A DNA stretch of 64,000 nt, from positions 310,001 through 374,000 of the forward strand of contig JAHLJZ010000017.1 of the NCBI GenBank assembly GCA_025602915.1. Reading direction: 5' to 3'. The notes under the pieces were generated by a model. It was not told the DNA's origin. It saw nothing but the letters and a program-made list of their open reading frames with translations, and searched no databases. Shown in pieces: positions 11,158-22,972 of this stretch; position 1 is the first letter of the stretch; each line of letters opens with the position of its first letter. The position numbers were made by a program, and so were the translations under genes. The DNA comes from Paraphysoderma sedebokerense (taxonomy: Eukaryota; Blastocladiomycota; Physodermatomycetes; Physodermatales; Physodermataceae).

Positions 11158-14100
11158 ATGTCGAATGTGGACAGGGTACAGAGTTCAGAAGACTGCCCGA
11201 CACCCGAACAATTCAACATTTGGTTAGTAAACTACTCGGTAGTAGTCGGTATTCTCGCAATCGTCGGAGTTTGGATCAGTCTGCATCTACAAACTCCCGC
11301 ACGACGACGATGGACTCGGCCCTTTTGGCTGGCATTTTCACTATCACTCGCTGGCACATTATGGTTCCTCGTCATGATTGTGATGCATTATTTCACGAAT
11401 CATACAGTCTTCAATCCGGACGCTCTCCATACATCCGCATACTTTTTACATACGACGTCCATACTTCACCTTACCTGCGGCGAAATAGCATTGGCTTGGA
11501 TGGTATACCGATCTTTTGCTCGACTAAAGACGCTTCATCATTATGTGCCTGGTGGTTTTCTTCATGACTTTACGGTTATCAATGCAAGTGTGGGCCGCTT
11601 TCGATTTCTTCAACGACGTTCATAGAGTGTTAGTACCAGTGACAATTGCCCTCACGCTTTTGGCATGGAATTGCGCATTCTTCTCAGCTCTCTTTATCTA
11701 CCGTTTCAGAAGGAAACTTCAAGCCGCCCATAACATGCATCGCCTTTTTCCTGCTCTACTCAAATTCAGTTTCCGCCACGCGATCATTCCAACTATAATC
11801 GTCCTTCCATTCGTGATTGCATACATTTTCATGATTGTATACAGAACAGAGCTCGCCAATGCAATCCATCTTGTGCTAGGGGTAGCTTTCCGAGTGTCCT
11901 TCACGATCCTCATTGCCCATTCCTTATATGTAATCAATTGTGGAGACGGCTATGGTAACAATGCCAAAAGAGAAGCCAGGGAACCCTACAATACCATTGA
12001 TCATACCGCAATCAATTTAGCTACTTCGTTTGGGCTAGAAAGAAGATCCAGAAAAACTTATTGAACAATTTTTGATGCAAGTTCAAACAATCTTTGCCGG
12101 CGACAAAGGCTACTTCGTTGAAGTCAATCATCAAAACAAAATATCAGTACCCTTTGGATTTTCAATCGACAGAAACTCCCAAAGCTCTTTGAATGTGCGG
12201 ATATTTTCCGTACAAAGTAAGAACGAAATCGATGAGATCCCAATAGCAGCTATCGAATATGCTATCGATCAGAAAAAAATGATTTGTAAAGATTTCGCCG
12301 ATGGGTCATTTGCACACGACGATTTTGAGGACTTGGATACCTACCTAGCCGACCGGTTGGAATTGTTGGCATCTGTTCTCATACTGTCCCTGACATTACC
12401 AGACTCCGAAAAGACTAAATTGATCTATATGGAGACGTATGTATTGTCGAATTGGTTTATTTCGCTGAATAATCGCGTCTTAACACTGTGATGCTTCAAA
12501 AGGCATCGCACTTCAGTCAAGTCTATTAGTCAGAGCGATCTCCGGATTTTGGATTTGCTCGGAAAGCAATTAGCAGCTTCATTAGACAGCGCAAGGTAAA
12601 CATATTTTACATTCTTTATTAGTACAAGACCTTGTCTGATACCAGAGTTCACCGCTCTAGATTATTCTCTGAATTGGAGGAGATGAATAAAGAGTTAGAC
12701 GAAAAAGTGGCATAACGGACGGCAGAGCTGAAGCTTAAAACTGCTCTCCTGGAGCAAGCTAAGAATGAAGCTTTGGAGGCCGCGGAGGCGAAGGCCGTGT
12801 TTTTATCGAACATGAGTCATGAAAGTAAGTCACTGAAAAAATCTCTGTCCATAAGAATGATATAATTAACACTCTATATGATACAGTTCGAACTCCGATA
12901 TCACAAGTGATTCTGGCTGCTGAGGTATATAGATGAACTCAACTGAGTTTCGTCAACGAAGCTGACCACTAACGGATTTCACTCAATCAGATGCTTTCCG
13001 AGACCGACTTAACCTTGGACGCAAAGGACCATGCTGATATTATCATTCACACAGGAAGACTACTTCTCAATCTCGTTGTACGTTGACGACATTCTCAGTC
13101 CGTGCGACTGGTGTTCGTTGTCTCACTTTACTTATATATTAGAACGACGTCCTTGATTTTTCGAAACTCGAAAGCGGAAAAATTACAATAGAACAAGTGG
13201 AAATGAATCTGTATGAAATGGTCAGGATTACCGTTGAAGCATTCAATCCTGATAAAGACGTCAAAGTTGCGTACTACATCCCGCCTGACATACCGCAGAT
13301 GGTCTTGGGCGATTGTATGTTATCGCACTCCGCTTCTGGCTTATATGTCGGCTATTGTTATTAACCTTTGGTTGATGTACGTTAGCGACTCGAATTCGAC
13401 AAATCATAACCAATCTTGTCTCGAATGCCTTAAAATTTACGGACAATGGTTTCGTGCTTGTCAAGCTGTATTCAAATTTGGTTGAAGAAACTAATGCGGA
13501 TCGAATTTATGATGTCGACTTCAGAGTTATTGGTATGCATTCAACTTTATTTTTCTAAATTATTTTCGCTGAACTAATTTGTGTATCTTTGCAGATACTG
13601 GCGCTGGTATCGCAGAAGACAGATTGCAACGCATCTTTGAACGGTTCGAGCAGGAAGACGTGTCCACCACACGACTACACGGAGGTACCGGTTTAGGTCT
13701 GACGATATCCCAAAGTACGTTCAATCTAATCCAATCTGAAAGTATTTGCACTTGCTAACCGAGACTTTGTTCCTAAATTGTGCTAGATTTATGTCAGTTA
13801 ATGGGTTCAAAAATCAATGTAACATCGACACTAGGCAAAGGATCTACCTTTGAATTCAGAATTCGGTTCAAGTCACCGAAAATAGTACCTACGACGCCGA
13901 TAACTAGCAAACTATTGCCGAATGCGACCAACATTTTACTTCTGCAAGATCCTAACAGCGGTACCATTTCGACGAATATTGTAGACTATCAACTCACCAC
14001 TATGGGAGCTCAGACGACACATGAATCGTTTGACACCAACGTTTCGTTCCAAAAATTCGATTGTATCGTGGTCGACTTCACAAATTTGGAAGGCGAAATA

Positions 14101-15136
14101 TCCAGTTTTTTGACAAACTCTCAATTCTCACTAATACCGTCCTCCACACCAGTCATCCTTCTTCATCGACGCACTCACGAAACCGAAATTCCAGTCCTAT
14201 TGCAAAATTACAACAACATACGAACTATTTGCCATCCGTATAAACAGTCTACACTTTTCAAAGTTATTTCAGAATCACTTGACATTCATCTAAAAGATCA
14301 AAAATTAGATGATCTAAAAATTGCGCAACCGTTGCTCCGAACTGCAAGTTTCGACGGGTCAGGAATGAAATTGATTTCAGTATTATTAGTGGAAGATAAC
14401 CTGTATGTTTATCCGCTTTCGATATTAACACTATGTTTTTGATTTTAATCCAATTTTGATCACTTGAAATAGGGTTAATCAACGGATCATAACTAAGCTG
14501 ATATTGAGGTTGGGATTTGAAGTTGACGTCGCTGAAAATGGACTCATCGGGTTAGAAATGGCAAAAAAGAAAAATTATGACTTAATTCTGATGGATGTTC
14601 GGTATGATTCTTTATAGCCTGCTGTATCTAGATGCAATCGTTCCTAACAATTTCGTGGGTATTATCGTCATGTTTTAGGATGCCTGTCATGGTAATGTTT
14701 ACGCTTAGTTTCGGTGGTCGCTGTGGCAGAACTAACTTATCTTTTTGCGGTTCCTACAGGATGGACTTGAAGCCACCAGATTAATTCGACGGCATTTTGA
14801 ATCCAAAGAAATAGCATACTTCTCTCGGACTGGCTCCGAACTTTCAATATCAGACAATATTGAACGTGTAAATAATGATACCGTAATTCGAAAACCGTTT
14901 ATAGTCGGACTAAGGTAATTTGCTTATTGTTCCACATACCGGATTTCCGCATAACCACTGACCTCAGAACCTAAATTATAATTTCCAACCTTTTATTCAA
15001 ATTCCATAGTGCCGACGCATTAACCGACAACCTTCAAGAAGGAATGAATGCCGGAATGGATTTATATTTAACTAAACCGATATCAAAAGTAAAATTAACC
15101 GAAGTCATTCGCTGTGTGCAAAAGCAAGTGCGATGA
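11158..15136 (+). pseudogene. 7TM hybrid histidine kinase, tandem copy 1 (probably inactive)
   Basis: This aligns end to end with the intact kinase at 16379-20348, including the intron plan and the 13-nt microexon (here 14679-14691). Three changes break the frame relative to that copy: a length change of two bases short near 11525-11545, one extra base near 12040-12050, and an in-frame TAA at 12713-12715 in the coiled linker where the intact copy has Glu. Beyond these it keeps the seven membrane segments, the H-box region, [22 protein letters not shown], and a receiver with LILMDV, MPVMDG and YLTKP. Preservation of the rest suggests either recent loss or sequence error. If the three sites are errors it is a second working sensor kinase. 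Confidence 0.75.
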
Positions 15137-16378
15137 CGTTCATGATTCATTCGCACGATCGCTGAGCTGCTGATTTGCGGGGAAATGGAAGTATTCTCAC
15201 AAGTGGTGAAGTAATCTTGCTAGTCAATTTTGTTGTAAATTGCAATGTTGTATGCAAACGAATGATAAAGAGACAATTTTTTAAACTGCCAAAACCGTTG
15301 AATGAATAAATATTTTATGTACATTGAACCACATATAACTCGGTTTATAAGTCTGCTATTCAAAATGTGTGTTGTCGGTAGCCATGTTCTGGATGAGTCA
15401 ACTTCAATAAATGCACTACAGACTGCGAGAGACTGAGATGGAAAATGATTGAAATTATCGGGCCTGGCACAACATATAATTATTTGTCATGGTTGACACA
15501 ATGACAACAGATTGATGCCAAATTAGGGGCCAGTCTAGATCGATTGAGGAGGGTTTTACACGCATCATCAGAAGTGTTCAGTTGTAAGTTAACGATCACA
15601 AAAAACCGCACAAGAACACGATACGGCAATACCGATACTTCAAAATTTAACATATTACGAAAAATATCAAAGATTGCTCCAGTGAATTTAATGTGATCGT
15701 GTACGGCTTCGATGTTATCAGTGACTGTTCCCTGTTTAGACCCCCGTCATGGCGGCATGTCACACGATGTCGGATGTGAGTCTTGTCACATTTTAAGATT
15801 TGTGATCTGAATTCTCGAGTCCTGATAAACGGAGTGGGACGGAGACTTTAAGCATACGTACTTGTAACTCGGCCAAAGCTTATTCAGTGAATCAGGGGAC
15901 TCGGGGAGAAAGCTGAGTAGGAAGCTATGAATGGATTATGCGGCATGAAAAAATTCACGTATTTGCAAGTCTGTATAAGGTATCGAATGATGGAGATATA
16001 TCAGAATACATTGGAAATAGAATTTTGCACAATACAGCATGTAGAATAGATACCTCGCTTGATAAAAGGCCGAGACCAAGCGCAGTCTAAGACGGGGCTT
16101 GAAGTTCGAACCAATCTCGAACCTCAATTATCACCTGCGAAAATAGGCTCGTACGCCATAAGACGAAAACTTCATCTCCATCCAATAAGACTCTAGTCTA
16201 AGTTTCATTTTCCGACAATCGCCCAGACAAACCTCGTGAGATGTCTTCGATCATATACTGATCATATCTGATCGGATCGCCGACACTTGTCTTACAGTCA
16301 TATGGCCCCCACGCTAATTTTACAAAAAATTGTTGAGGACTATCAGCAAATTCATCTGATTCCAAATAGTCTCTAATA
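15137..16378. other. Intergenic between the kinase copies
   Basis: About 1.2 kb without a supportable gene. Open stretches on the minus strand at 15936-16127 and 16198-16434 show no domain, and the second overlaps the kinase start. It is probably the terminator of copy 1 and the promoter of copy 2. Confidence 0.5.
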
Positions 16379-19300
16379 ATGGCAGACAAATTGCAAGATA
16401 CGGAAAGTTGTCCGACAAAGGAACAATTCAACATATGGCTACTACATTACTCTCTTCTAGCCGTAGGGTTCCTCGGTATCGTCTCAGTATGGGTAAATTT
16501 ACATTTAAAAACGCCCGTACGCCGACGATGGACTCGTCTGTTCGGTCTAGCTTTTACTTTAACACTAGCTGGTTCAATGTGGTTCGCCGTTATGATCTTA
16601 TTGCAGTACTTTACGAATGGCACAGTTTCAGCTGATCCCAGCAAATGGAGAACAGCGGCGTACTTTTTAAATGTCTCATCGATCTTACACCTCACAAGCG
16701 GCGAAGCAGCGTTAGCTTGGATGGTTTATCGTTCTTATGCTCGACATCAAAAATGCTTTATGATCATGTGTCTAGTCATCTTCTTTATGACTTTAAGAAC
16801 ATCGATGCAAATTTGGGCGGCTTACGATTTTTTCAATGCAATTCAGAGAGCCATAGCATCTGTCTCTATCGCACTGGTTTTGTTGGCATGGAACTGCGCA
16901 CTTTTCTCGGGTCTCTTCATCTATCGTTTCAGAAAAAAACTTCAAGCCGCTCATCGCATGCATCGATTGTTCCCGGTTTTACTTAAATTTAGTTTCCGCC
17001 ACGCCATAATTCCAACGATTACAGTCATTCCTTTCGTTGTCTCATACGTATGCATGTTAGCTTTTAGAACGCCAGTGGCTGGTTCCATGCACCTTGTATT
17101 TGGAGTCATTTTTCGCGTTTCCTTCACAGTTCTTATTGTTCATTCATTGTATGTAATCAATTGTGGAGACGATTACGGAAGAAAGATGCAAAGTGAAGGA
17201 GGTGAAGCGTTCAATACTATTCATCATACGGCAATTAATTTGGCTACATCATTCGGGATAGAAAGAAGGTCGGAAAAGCTGATTGAGCAGTTCTTGATGC
17301 AAGTTCAGACAATATTTGCCGGTGACAAGGGATATTTCGTTGAAGCAAATCATCAAAACCAAATCTCCGTTCCTTTTGGATATTCTATCGACAGAGACTC
17401 TCAAAATTCGTTGAATGTTCAGATATTTTCATTGCACGGACATCACTCGACGGATGAAGTACCAATGGCAGCGATTGAATATGCAATCGGTCAAAAGAGG
17501 ATGATATGTAAAAATTTCACTGATAGCGCCTTCGAAAATGATGAGTTTGATGAGTTGGAAACATATTTGGGCGACCGCATGGAACAGTTAGAATCGGTGT
17601 TGATTTTGCCACTTACGCTGCCAGATTCAGAGAAGACAAAACTAATCTACATGGAAACGTATGACTGCATTTTTTAAAATGTGGATTTCACTTTCACAAT
17701 CTTTAACAGTTTTTCCTTTCCTTTCTTTGAAGATATCATGCATCGGACAGATCTGTAAGCCTTGGTGATCTTCGTATTCTTGATTTACTCGGCAAACAAT
17801 TGGCAGCGTCGTTGGATAGCGCAAGGTGAGCTGATTTTGCACATTTCTTACTTTGACTATAAGTCTGAAAAAAATATAAACTTTACTCGGCAGATTATTT
17901 TCGGAATTGGAAGAGATTAATCAGGCATTGGATGAAAAGGTTGCAGAAAGAACGGCGGAGTTGAAGTTAAAAACTGCTCTCCTTGAACAAGCCAAGAATG
18001 AAGCATTGGAAGCCGCGAAGGCGAAAGCAGTGTTTTTATCAAATATGAGTCACGAAAGTACGTCAGGTACATATTCGATGCAGTCTTAAGTTTACTAATT
18101 TTACGGTCAATATAGTTCGAACTCCAATATCTCAAGTAATTTCGGCTGCTGAGGTACACATTTCCTTTCTTAACACTACGATGCTCAAAATCAATGATCA
18201 CTCACGTTCCATCAAACCCCAGATGCTTTCAGAGACTGAATTAACACTAGACGCGAAAGATCATGCTGATATCATTATTGACTCGGGAAAATTATTGCTT
18301 AACCTTGTGGTGTGTTTGCTGTAATTTCAAACTGTTAAAGGTCAGACCGTCGGTCTTACTTCACCGACACTTTAGAACGATGTACTCGATTTCTCAAAAC
18401 TAGAGAGTGGAAAGATCTCGATTGAAGAGGTTGAAATGAATCTATTCGAAACAATCAGGATTACCGTTGAAGCGTTCAATACCGATAAAGACGTAAAAAT
18501 AGCTTACTACATGCCGCAAAATTTACCGCAGATTGTCCTCGGTGACTGTATGTTGATCTCTGCGGTTCATTCTCAATTTCAGCTAAACTCATTTCCTCAT
18601 ATCTTTATGCCCAACTAAGCTACCCGAATTCGTCAAATTACTACGAATCTGGTTTCAAATGCATTGAAGTTTACTTGTCATGGTTACGTGCTTGTGAAAA
18701 TAGACTCGAAGTTAATTGACGAAACCAATGTGCATCAGATTTACGACGTTGAATTCAAAGTTATCGGTAAGACCGCTCTACCTTATAAGTCGTCTCGGTC
18801 ACATACGGCTAATGCGTAATTTTGTGTCAGACACTGGCGCCGGCATTGCGGCAGACCGGCTTCAACAGATTTTTGAACGGTTTGAGCAAGAAGATGTATC
18901 CACTACCAGATTGCACGGAGGCACCGGATTAGGCTTGACTATATCTCAAAGTAAGAAATTATATGAACTTATGAATTCAAATATACTGTTCTTCTCATCA
19001 ACGGATTTGTTTAGACCTCTGTCAGTTAATGGGTTCCAAAATCAAGGTCGCCTCAGCCTTGGGAGTCGGATCCACTTTTCAATTTACTATACGATTCAAA
19101 TCCCCAAAAATTGTCACAGCTACTACACAGAAAGTCATAAGACAGCTGCCGAGGGAAACCCGTATTATACTACTTCAAGATCCCACCAATGATGTTGGTG
19201 CTAACGAAATTGTTGAATACCAACTGACAACCATGGGCGCTCATGTCAGACGGGAAAATTTTGATTCCGACATTTCCTACGATATTTTTAACTGTGTTAT

Positions 19301-20348
19301 TATGGATCTTACAAATTCTTCCAAGTATTTGAAGGATCTTTTGACGCAATCCCAAATCTCGCGGCTGGATTTGGGAGCACGGATAATAATTCTCCACCGA
19401 CGAACTCACGACGGCGAAATTTCAACATTATTAGAAAAACATAAACATATACAAGCAATGTGTCACCCATACAAACAATCTGCGCTTTTTAAAATTGTTT
19501 CAGAGCTCCTCAAGGTTAATCGAATGGATGAAGCAATACGCGACTTGAGAGTTGCACAGCCATTGATTGAAAACGCAAGAGTTGAGGGTTCAAGTGGAAG
19601 GCCAGATATTTCGATATTATTAGTAGAAGACAATATGTTTGTTTCGATGACACTTTACAGTGGCATTCTATTTTAAATATGGAACTCATTATCTATTAAA
19701 ACCAGGGTTAATCAGAAGATAATGTCGAAATCGATTAAGCGCCTTGGACATGAGGTTGATGTTGCTGAGAATGGACTCGTCGGGTTAGATTTGGCGAAAA
19801 AGAAAAAATACGATTTAATCTTGATGGATGTTCGGTATGATAATTTCAATGCTTGCTATATGTCAGATCTAAAAACTTATAACATCTACTCTTGTAAATT
19901 AGGATGCCTGTCATGGTATTGATTTCCACTTTCTCTTGCCAATATCTTGGCGGAAGACTGATTTCAATTGTCAAAATGGAATAGGATGGCCTTGAAGCTA
20001 CTCGATTAATCCGACAGCATTTTGAATCTCAGGAACTCCCACGGACGTCTGGATCCACATCTCAAGCGATCGATATGCACACTATTGAAAATGCCGACAT
20101 TATGGATAATGGATTTCGAACCCCATATATAGTCGGACTGAGGTACGTTTCACAAACTGGTAAATTTTATCCAATTAAGCGAGCACTCCCCATTTATAAT
20201 GTGTTCTGTCGACATAACATGTAGTGCCGATGCATTAAATGACAATCACCAAGATGGATTGGATGCTGGGATGGATTTATACTTAACGAAACCAATATCC
20301 AAAGCAAAACTGACTGAAATCATTGATAATATCGAGAAGAGAATGTGA
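16379..20348 (+). CDS. Seven-transmembrane hybrid histidine kinase, copy 2 (1048 aa)
   Basis: Thirteen exons: 16379-17658, 17733-17825, 17894-18057, 18116-18153, 18223-18309, 18376-18547, 18620-18766, 18831-18950, 19015-19636, 19706-19834, 19903-19915, 19985-20142 and 20225-20348; they sum to 3147 nt, open. Residues about 20-275 form seven hydrophobic helices. A GAF-like region follows (about 295-465), then a coiled linker. The dimerisation box is NMSHEIRTPISQV with His511. The ATPase domain has [26 protein letters not shown] and GGTGLGLTI. Next comes a degenerate receiver (around ILLQDP and VIMDLT), and last a full receiver with LLVEDN, Asp949 in LILMDV, and YLTKP. This is a membrane phosphorelay sensor that should pass phosphate to an Hpt protein. 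The stimulus is unknown; helix 7 lacks the lysine of an opsin. Confidence 0.9.
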
Positions 20349-21060
20349 AGTACTGATTATGATGTGATTGCCACGACACAAATCTCGGTCCGTTTTACAA
20401 TGTAGTTGTAGGTCATAATTTCAATTAATCCGCAGACAATTTGACTAGGAGACAATTTTTAAACCTTATATTTTTGAAGAATTAAGATTTTTTCGAACCA
20501 TATTTGAGTAATAATTTCATTTAGGATATTATGATGAGACGGTGTTAATGATGATTCTGAGTTCTGAAATAAATAAGAGTTGAACTACCATGATCATGAT
20601 GGCGAATGTGCATGTCGAAATTGTGTTTTGGTCATCAGAAGAGAATCAAAAGCGTACATGCAAGATTTGTATGGAGGAGAAGCGAATATTATTAACATCA
20701 ATCTTCAAGACGCTTTGCAATTGTTAATGATCCATGAGGGTTGCATATGCTCTAATAGCTGAGATTAACAACACAATATATAGAAAGCAAGGGAGAACGA
20801 CGACCGACCGACTTTGAGCTCTGTCTAAAGGTCAACCGAACCAGACCCGACCCAAAGCTGTTAAAAATCCAACAGTGAAGCAACCACATCGGATACTGTT
20901 TCACAATGTATCAGATGAACCAATTAGATAGAGTACTTAAGACATGCACAGATGTATATTTAGCGGCTACAGAGAATATATAGAGAACTAGCTGCTAATA
21001 ACTAACACAATAGCATGGGTTAAGCCTGAATTATATTGATAAATGCAGTCCCATATGAAA
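20349..21060. other. Intergenic, left flank of the 7.4-kb duplication
   Basis: This 712-bp stretch separates the kinase from the LRR gene; both genes end here, so it should hold two terminators. A 60-codon open stretch at 20580-20762 has no recognisable domain. The left duplication breakpoint lies just inside the LRR gene at 21075/21076. Confidence 0.5.
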
Positions 21061-22401
21061 TTAATATAACCGGCTTGCGTATCCATATTTCCATGTGTGG
21101 CGGGTAAAATCTGCTTTTTCACATCCAGGCGGTATTTCGGGCCACTCATTTAAGGTGTCTGATATCCTTCGAAGCGACTTGGGTAAGGATGTGAGATTCT
21201 TTATTTTACTTCCTATTATATTCAGTTGTCTAAGATCGAATGGTAAATTGGGTAGTGTAGTCAGCATATTCATTTCACAATCAAGAATTTGCAGGGAATC
21301 AGGAAGAGATGGTAAAACGGACAGTTTATTGAATGCACAGGCAAGAATGACCAAGGACGGTGGAAAAGGAGGAAGAGAATTCAAGATGCAGTTGGAACAA
21401 TTGAGTTCCTTAAGATACGGAGGAAGGTGCGAAATCGACGATATTTTGTTGAAGGAGCAATCGAGATGCAATAAACTGGCTGGAATCGAGGGTGGAACGC
21501 ACTCGAGTTCGTTATTTGAACAATTCAAGGCTTGTAATGACGACGGTAGTTTGCCTGAAATAGAGAAAAATTCTGCCAATTGATTTTCTGCACAGGAGAG
21601 CCAAGTCAATGACCCTGGCAAGGAGGGAAGAGATGTCAAGACATTGTTGTCGCAAACCAGCTCCTTGAGAGATGATGGAAGGTTTGAAATTGACGATAGG
21701 CAATTATGGGAGCAATCAAGATGTAATAACGTCTGGGGAAGAGGATAAGGGAAAGTATCGATTGCACAATTTGTGCACTTCAGAGATGACAGGGATTGCG
21801 GCAAGTTAAAAATTTTGAGCGAGGAACTGTACGAGACATCAAGACATGTGAGTGAATCGTGAAATACTGGCGGCGATTCGAGACGGCAGTCAATTAATGT
21901 CAGTGAATGCCGACAGCTTGACAATGATTGTGAGCTTTTAAAATCACAATAAAACAGCTCTAAACGTTTCAAGGTTGCGGGCAGAACGTCCGGCAAGACC
22001 AGTATTTTGACACTCGAACAAGTAAACCATTCCAACTTTGCCAGTAAATCATACGGTACAATCACCTTATCCCATTTGTTACGTGACCAACGAAAAATCT
22101 CTGTTGATCGCAACTTCGGCATGCAACGCCAAAAATCATCCTCCGTCAAGTCCAAAGTACTACCTGTTCGGGCTTCCACCTTGATATCGATCACATACTT
22201 GGCAACGCTGCTTTTTGAAAATTCATTTAAATCATCTTTGTCGACCGTAGATTGGGAAAACAGCGCCCTCGTTGTCGTATGCGTGAAGCATGAATGCGTT
22301 AGTCGCAGATACTGGATGTCTGAAGTGGTCAAACACTTAATTATAACTTCTACGATATCGGGATAGTCGAAAATACAATTCGAAAGTGTCGTATCAGTCA
22401 T
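21061..22401 (-). CDS. Leucine-rich-repeat protein with degenerate F-box-like N-terminus, copy 1
   Basis: Single exon. I prefer the start at 22401 (MTDTTLSNCIF); an in-frame Met lies 15 codons upstream. Residues about 8-50 (YPDIVEVIIKCLTTSDIQYL..) look like a weak F-box-like helix bundle. From about residue 185 there are ten or eleven repeats of about 21 residues with the pattern LP(x)SLxxLxCxxNxLxxLPxL, for example LKELVCDNNVLTSLPSLPGS and LQILDCEMNMLTTLPNLP. The repeated P-x-x-L and LP-x-LP spacing is closest in style to bacterial LPX-type LRRs, although fungal F-box proteins can be similar. The last codons lie outside the duplicated unit, so this copy keeps the original C-terminus (YGYASRLY). 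Function unknown; a substrate-binding adaptor is a guess. Confidence 0.75.
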   Translation of the reverse strand: MTDTTLSNCIFDYPDIVEVIIKCLTTSDIQYLRLTHSCFTHTTTRALFSQSTVDKDDLNEFSKSSVAKYVIDIKVEARTGSTLDLTEDDFWRCMPKLRSTEIFRWSRNKWDKVIVPYDLLAKLEWFTCSSVKILVLPDVLPATLKRLELFYCDFKSSQSLSSCRHSLTLIDCRLESPPVFHDSLTCLDVSYSSSLKIFNLPQSLSSLKCTNCAIDTFPYPLPQTLLHLDCSHNCLSSISNLPSSLKELVCDNNVLTSLPSLPGSLTWLSCAENQLAEFFSISGKLPSSLQALNCSNNELECVPPSIPASLLHLDCSFNKISSISHLPPYLKELNCSNCILNSLPPFPPSLVILACAFNKLSVLPSLPDSLQILDCEMNMLTTLPNLPFDLRQLNIIGSKIKNLTSLPKSLRRISDTLNEWPEIPPGCEKADFTRHTWKYGYASRLY

Positions 22402-22972
22402 GAAGAACGGAGTTAGTATCATTTTATGATTTAAACAGATTGGCAATGTTTCAGCTCAACATAAAATATCGTCGATGGGGAATTGATACGTAGCTTAAGC
22501 AAATACGAAGCTGCATAACCGCCAATCGTGTGCCATTGTCTTGGTCGACTGCTGGAGGAAGACAAAGCATAAATGACTCAGTTGGCAAAACTAATCCATA
22601 AAGACAATTAATACAAGACCTTAGAAAGTTTATGTCGTGGTAAAATATGCCGTAAAGAATACATTCCGCAGGCGCTCAAAAAGATTATATGTTATCGATG
22701 TTGCTGGATCATTTCTTCTGTGTTAAGTAGAGAGCTCATAAATATTCGGACTCTTGGTGTAATTTAGGTGAAGTGCAGTGGATATAACAGAATGTAAGTC
22801 GTACATTCAGATTCTATTAACATTATATTAATTGTCCAAAACACAGGGGTATACAAAAATAATATAAAGGTTCGATGTTATATACAAATATTAACATTGA
22901 TACATATTGTACAATTGTGATGAAGTTCGGCATGTGGGTTGTGGTTTCCAACCGAGTAGGGAATTTGACAGA
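22402..22972. other. Intergenic between LRR gene and 349-aa gene
   Basis: AT-rich DNA upstream of the LRR gene and downstream of the next minus-strand gene; it should contain the LRR promoter. No gene is supported. A plus-strand frame starting at 22875 runs antisense through the last exon of the neighbour and is rejected. Confidence 0.5.

Noticed and set aside
16379-17200. Idea that the 7TM part of the kinases is a rhodopsin
   Set aside because: Helix 7 ([21 protein letters not shown]) has no lysine for retinal binding, and the opsin motifs are absent.
21095-21583. Open plus-strand frame of 162 codons antisense to the LRR gene
   Set aside because: It is a by-product of the LRR repeat composition on the opposite strand. 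It only becomes part of a predicted protein in copy 2, through the junction fusion.
22007-22366. 119-codon plus-strand frame, repeated at 29413-29772
   Set aside because: Lies entirely antisense inside the LRR gene and has no domain; repeated only because the whole unit is duplicated.
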